Source of the DNA: Gammaproteobacteria bacterium
GTDB lineage: Bacteria; Pseudomonadota; Gammaproteobacteria; Steroidobacterales; Steroidobacteraceae
Length of the DNA stretch: 6,462 bases
NCBI GenBank assembly: GCA_005877965.1
Contig: VBNP01000148.1
Span: forward strand, 1 to 6,462
Direction: 5' to 3'
Shown piece after piece: positions 6,335 through 6,462 of this stretch. Position numbers and translations under genes: made by a program. The notes beneath the pieces are model-generated. The model was not told the origin of the DNA. It was given only the letters and a program-made list of their open reading frames with translations, and did not search any database. Every line of letters begins with the position of its first letter. Position 1 is the stretch's first letter.

Positions 6335-6462
6335 GCGCGCGGGCGCCGCCCGCCGCCGCCCCGCCCGCCCCGATCCTGCGCGCGCCGACCCCGCCACGCT
6401 GGGTGGAGGACGCCCTCAGCCACCTGCCCGAGCTGCTGCTCGATCATGCGAACTGCGAGAAG
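6331..6462 (+). CDS. miaE: tRNA-(ms2io6A)-hydroxylase MiaE, 3' end missing
   Basis: MiaE is a di-iron monooxygenase that hydroxylates the isopentenyl side chain of 2-methylthio-N6-isopentenyladenosine at position 37 of tRNAs reading codons that begin with U. Only 44 residues are inside the window. The match is the segment ILRAPTPPRWVEDAL followed by LPELLLDHANCEK (32-44). This fits the family pattern of a Cys/Ala-Pro-Thr-Pro-x-x-Trp segment and then a LLxDHxxCExKAA helix, whose Glu (here Glu43) is a likely iron ligand. The first 14 residues are Ala/Pro-rich and unlike the core family. GTG 6331 overlaps the kinase TGA as GTGA and has GGAG at good spacing, so translation is probably coupled to the kinase. 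The call rests on a short conserved stretch, and the rest of the gene would confirm it. Confidence 0.85.
   Translation, partial: MSARAPPAAAPPAPILRAPTPPRWVEDALSHLPELLLDHANCEK

Overview
The window reads as a contiguous stretch of a very GC-rich (about 70% G+C by eye, not counted) gammaproteobacterial chromosome. Every convincing gene lies on the + strand. The first part keeps the order known from E. coli, folC-dedD-cvpA-purF. The last gene is the start of miaE, a tRNA hydroxylase found mainly in proteobacteria. DedD begins KERLTGA and PurF is of the E. coli type without a propeptide. I cannot name a genus from sequence alone.

Layout: positions 1-959 hold the C-terminal three quarters of folC (folylpolyglutamate/dihydrofolate synthase). 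A 114-base gap follows, containing a possible 27-residue membrane peptide that overlaps the next start. Positions 1074-1724 encode a DedD-like SPOR-domain cell-division protein. A 97-base gap with an inverted repeat and a possible -10 box precedes cvpA (1822-2328) and purF (2344-3852). A D-glycerate 2-kinase (about 3791-5071) probably starts inside the end of purF. It is followed after 9 bases by a Hanks-type Ser/Thr kinase with an N-terminal receiver-like domain (5081-6334). The kinase stop overlaps the GTG start of miaE (6331 to the window edge).

Functionally, folC, purF and glycerate kinase touch connected metabolism: folate polyglutamates carry the one-carbon units used in purine synthesis, PurF commits PRPP to purines, and glycerate kinase returns glycerate to 2-phosphoglycerate. 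DedD and CvpA are inner-membrane proteins. Tight spacing from cvpA to miaE (15-base gap, probable overlap, 9-base gap, 4-base overlap) suggests one transcription unit, perhaps from a promoter before cvpA.

Most of the window is ordinary housekeeping DNA. The least ordinary item is the kinase. Its receiver-like domain has lost the usual phosphoacceptor position, the switch Thr/Ser and the conserved Lys, while its kinase domain keeps the catalytic residues. It sits between a metabolic kinase and a tRNA-modification gene. No mobile element, CRISPR array, rRNA or tRNA gene was seen.
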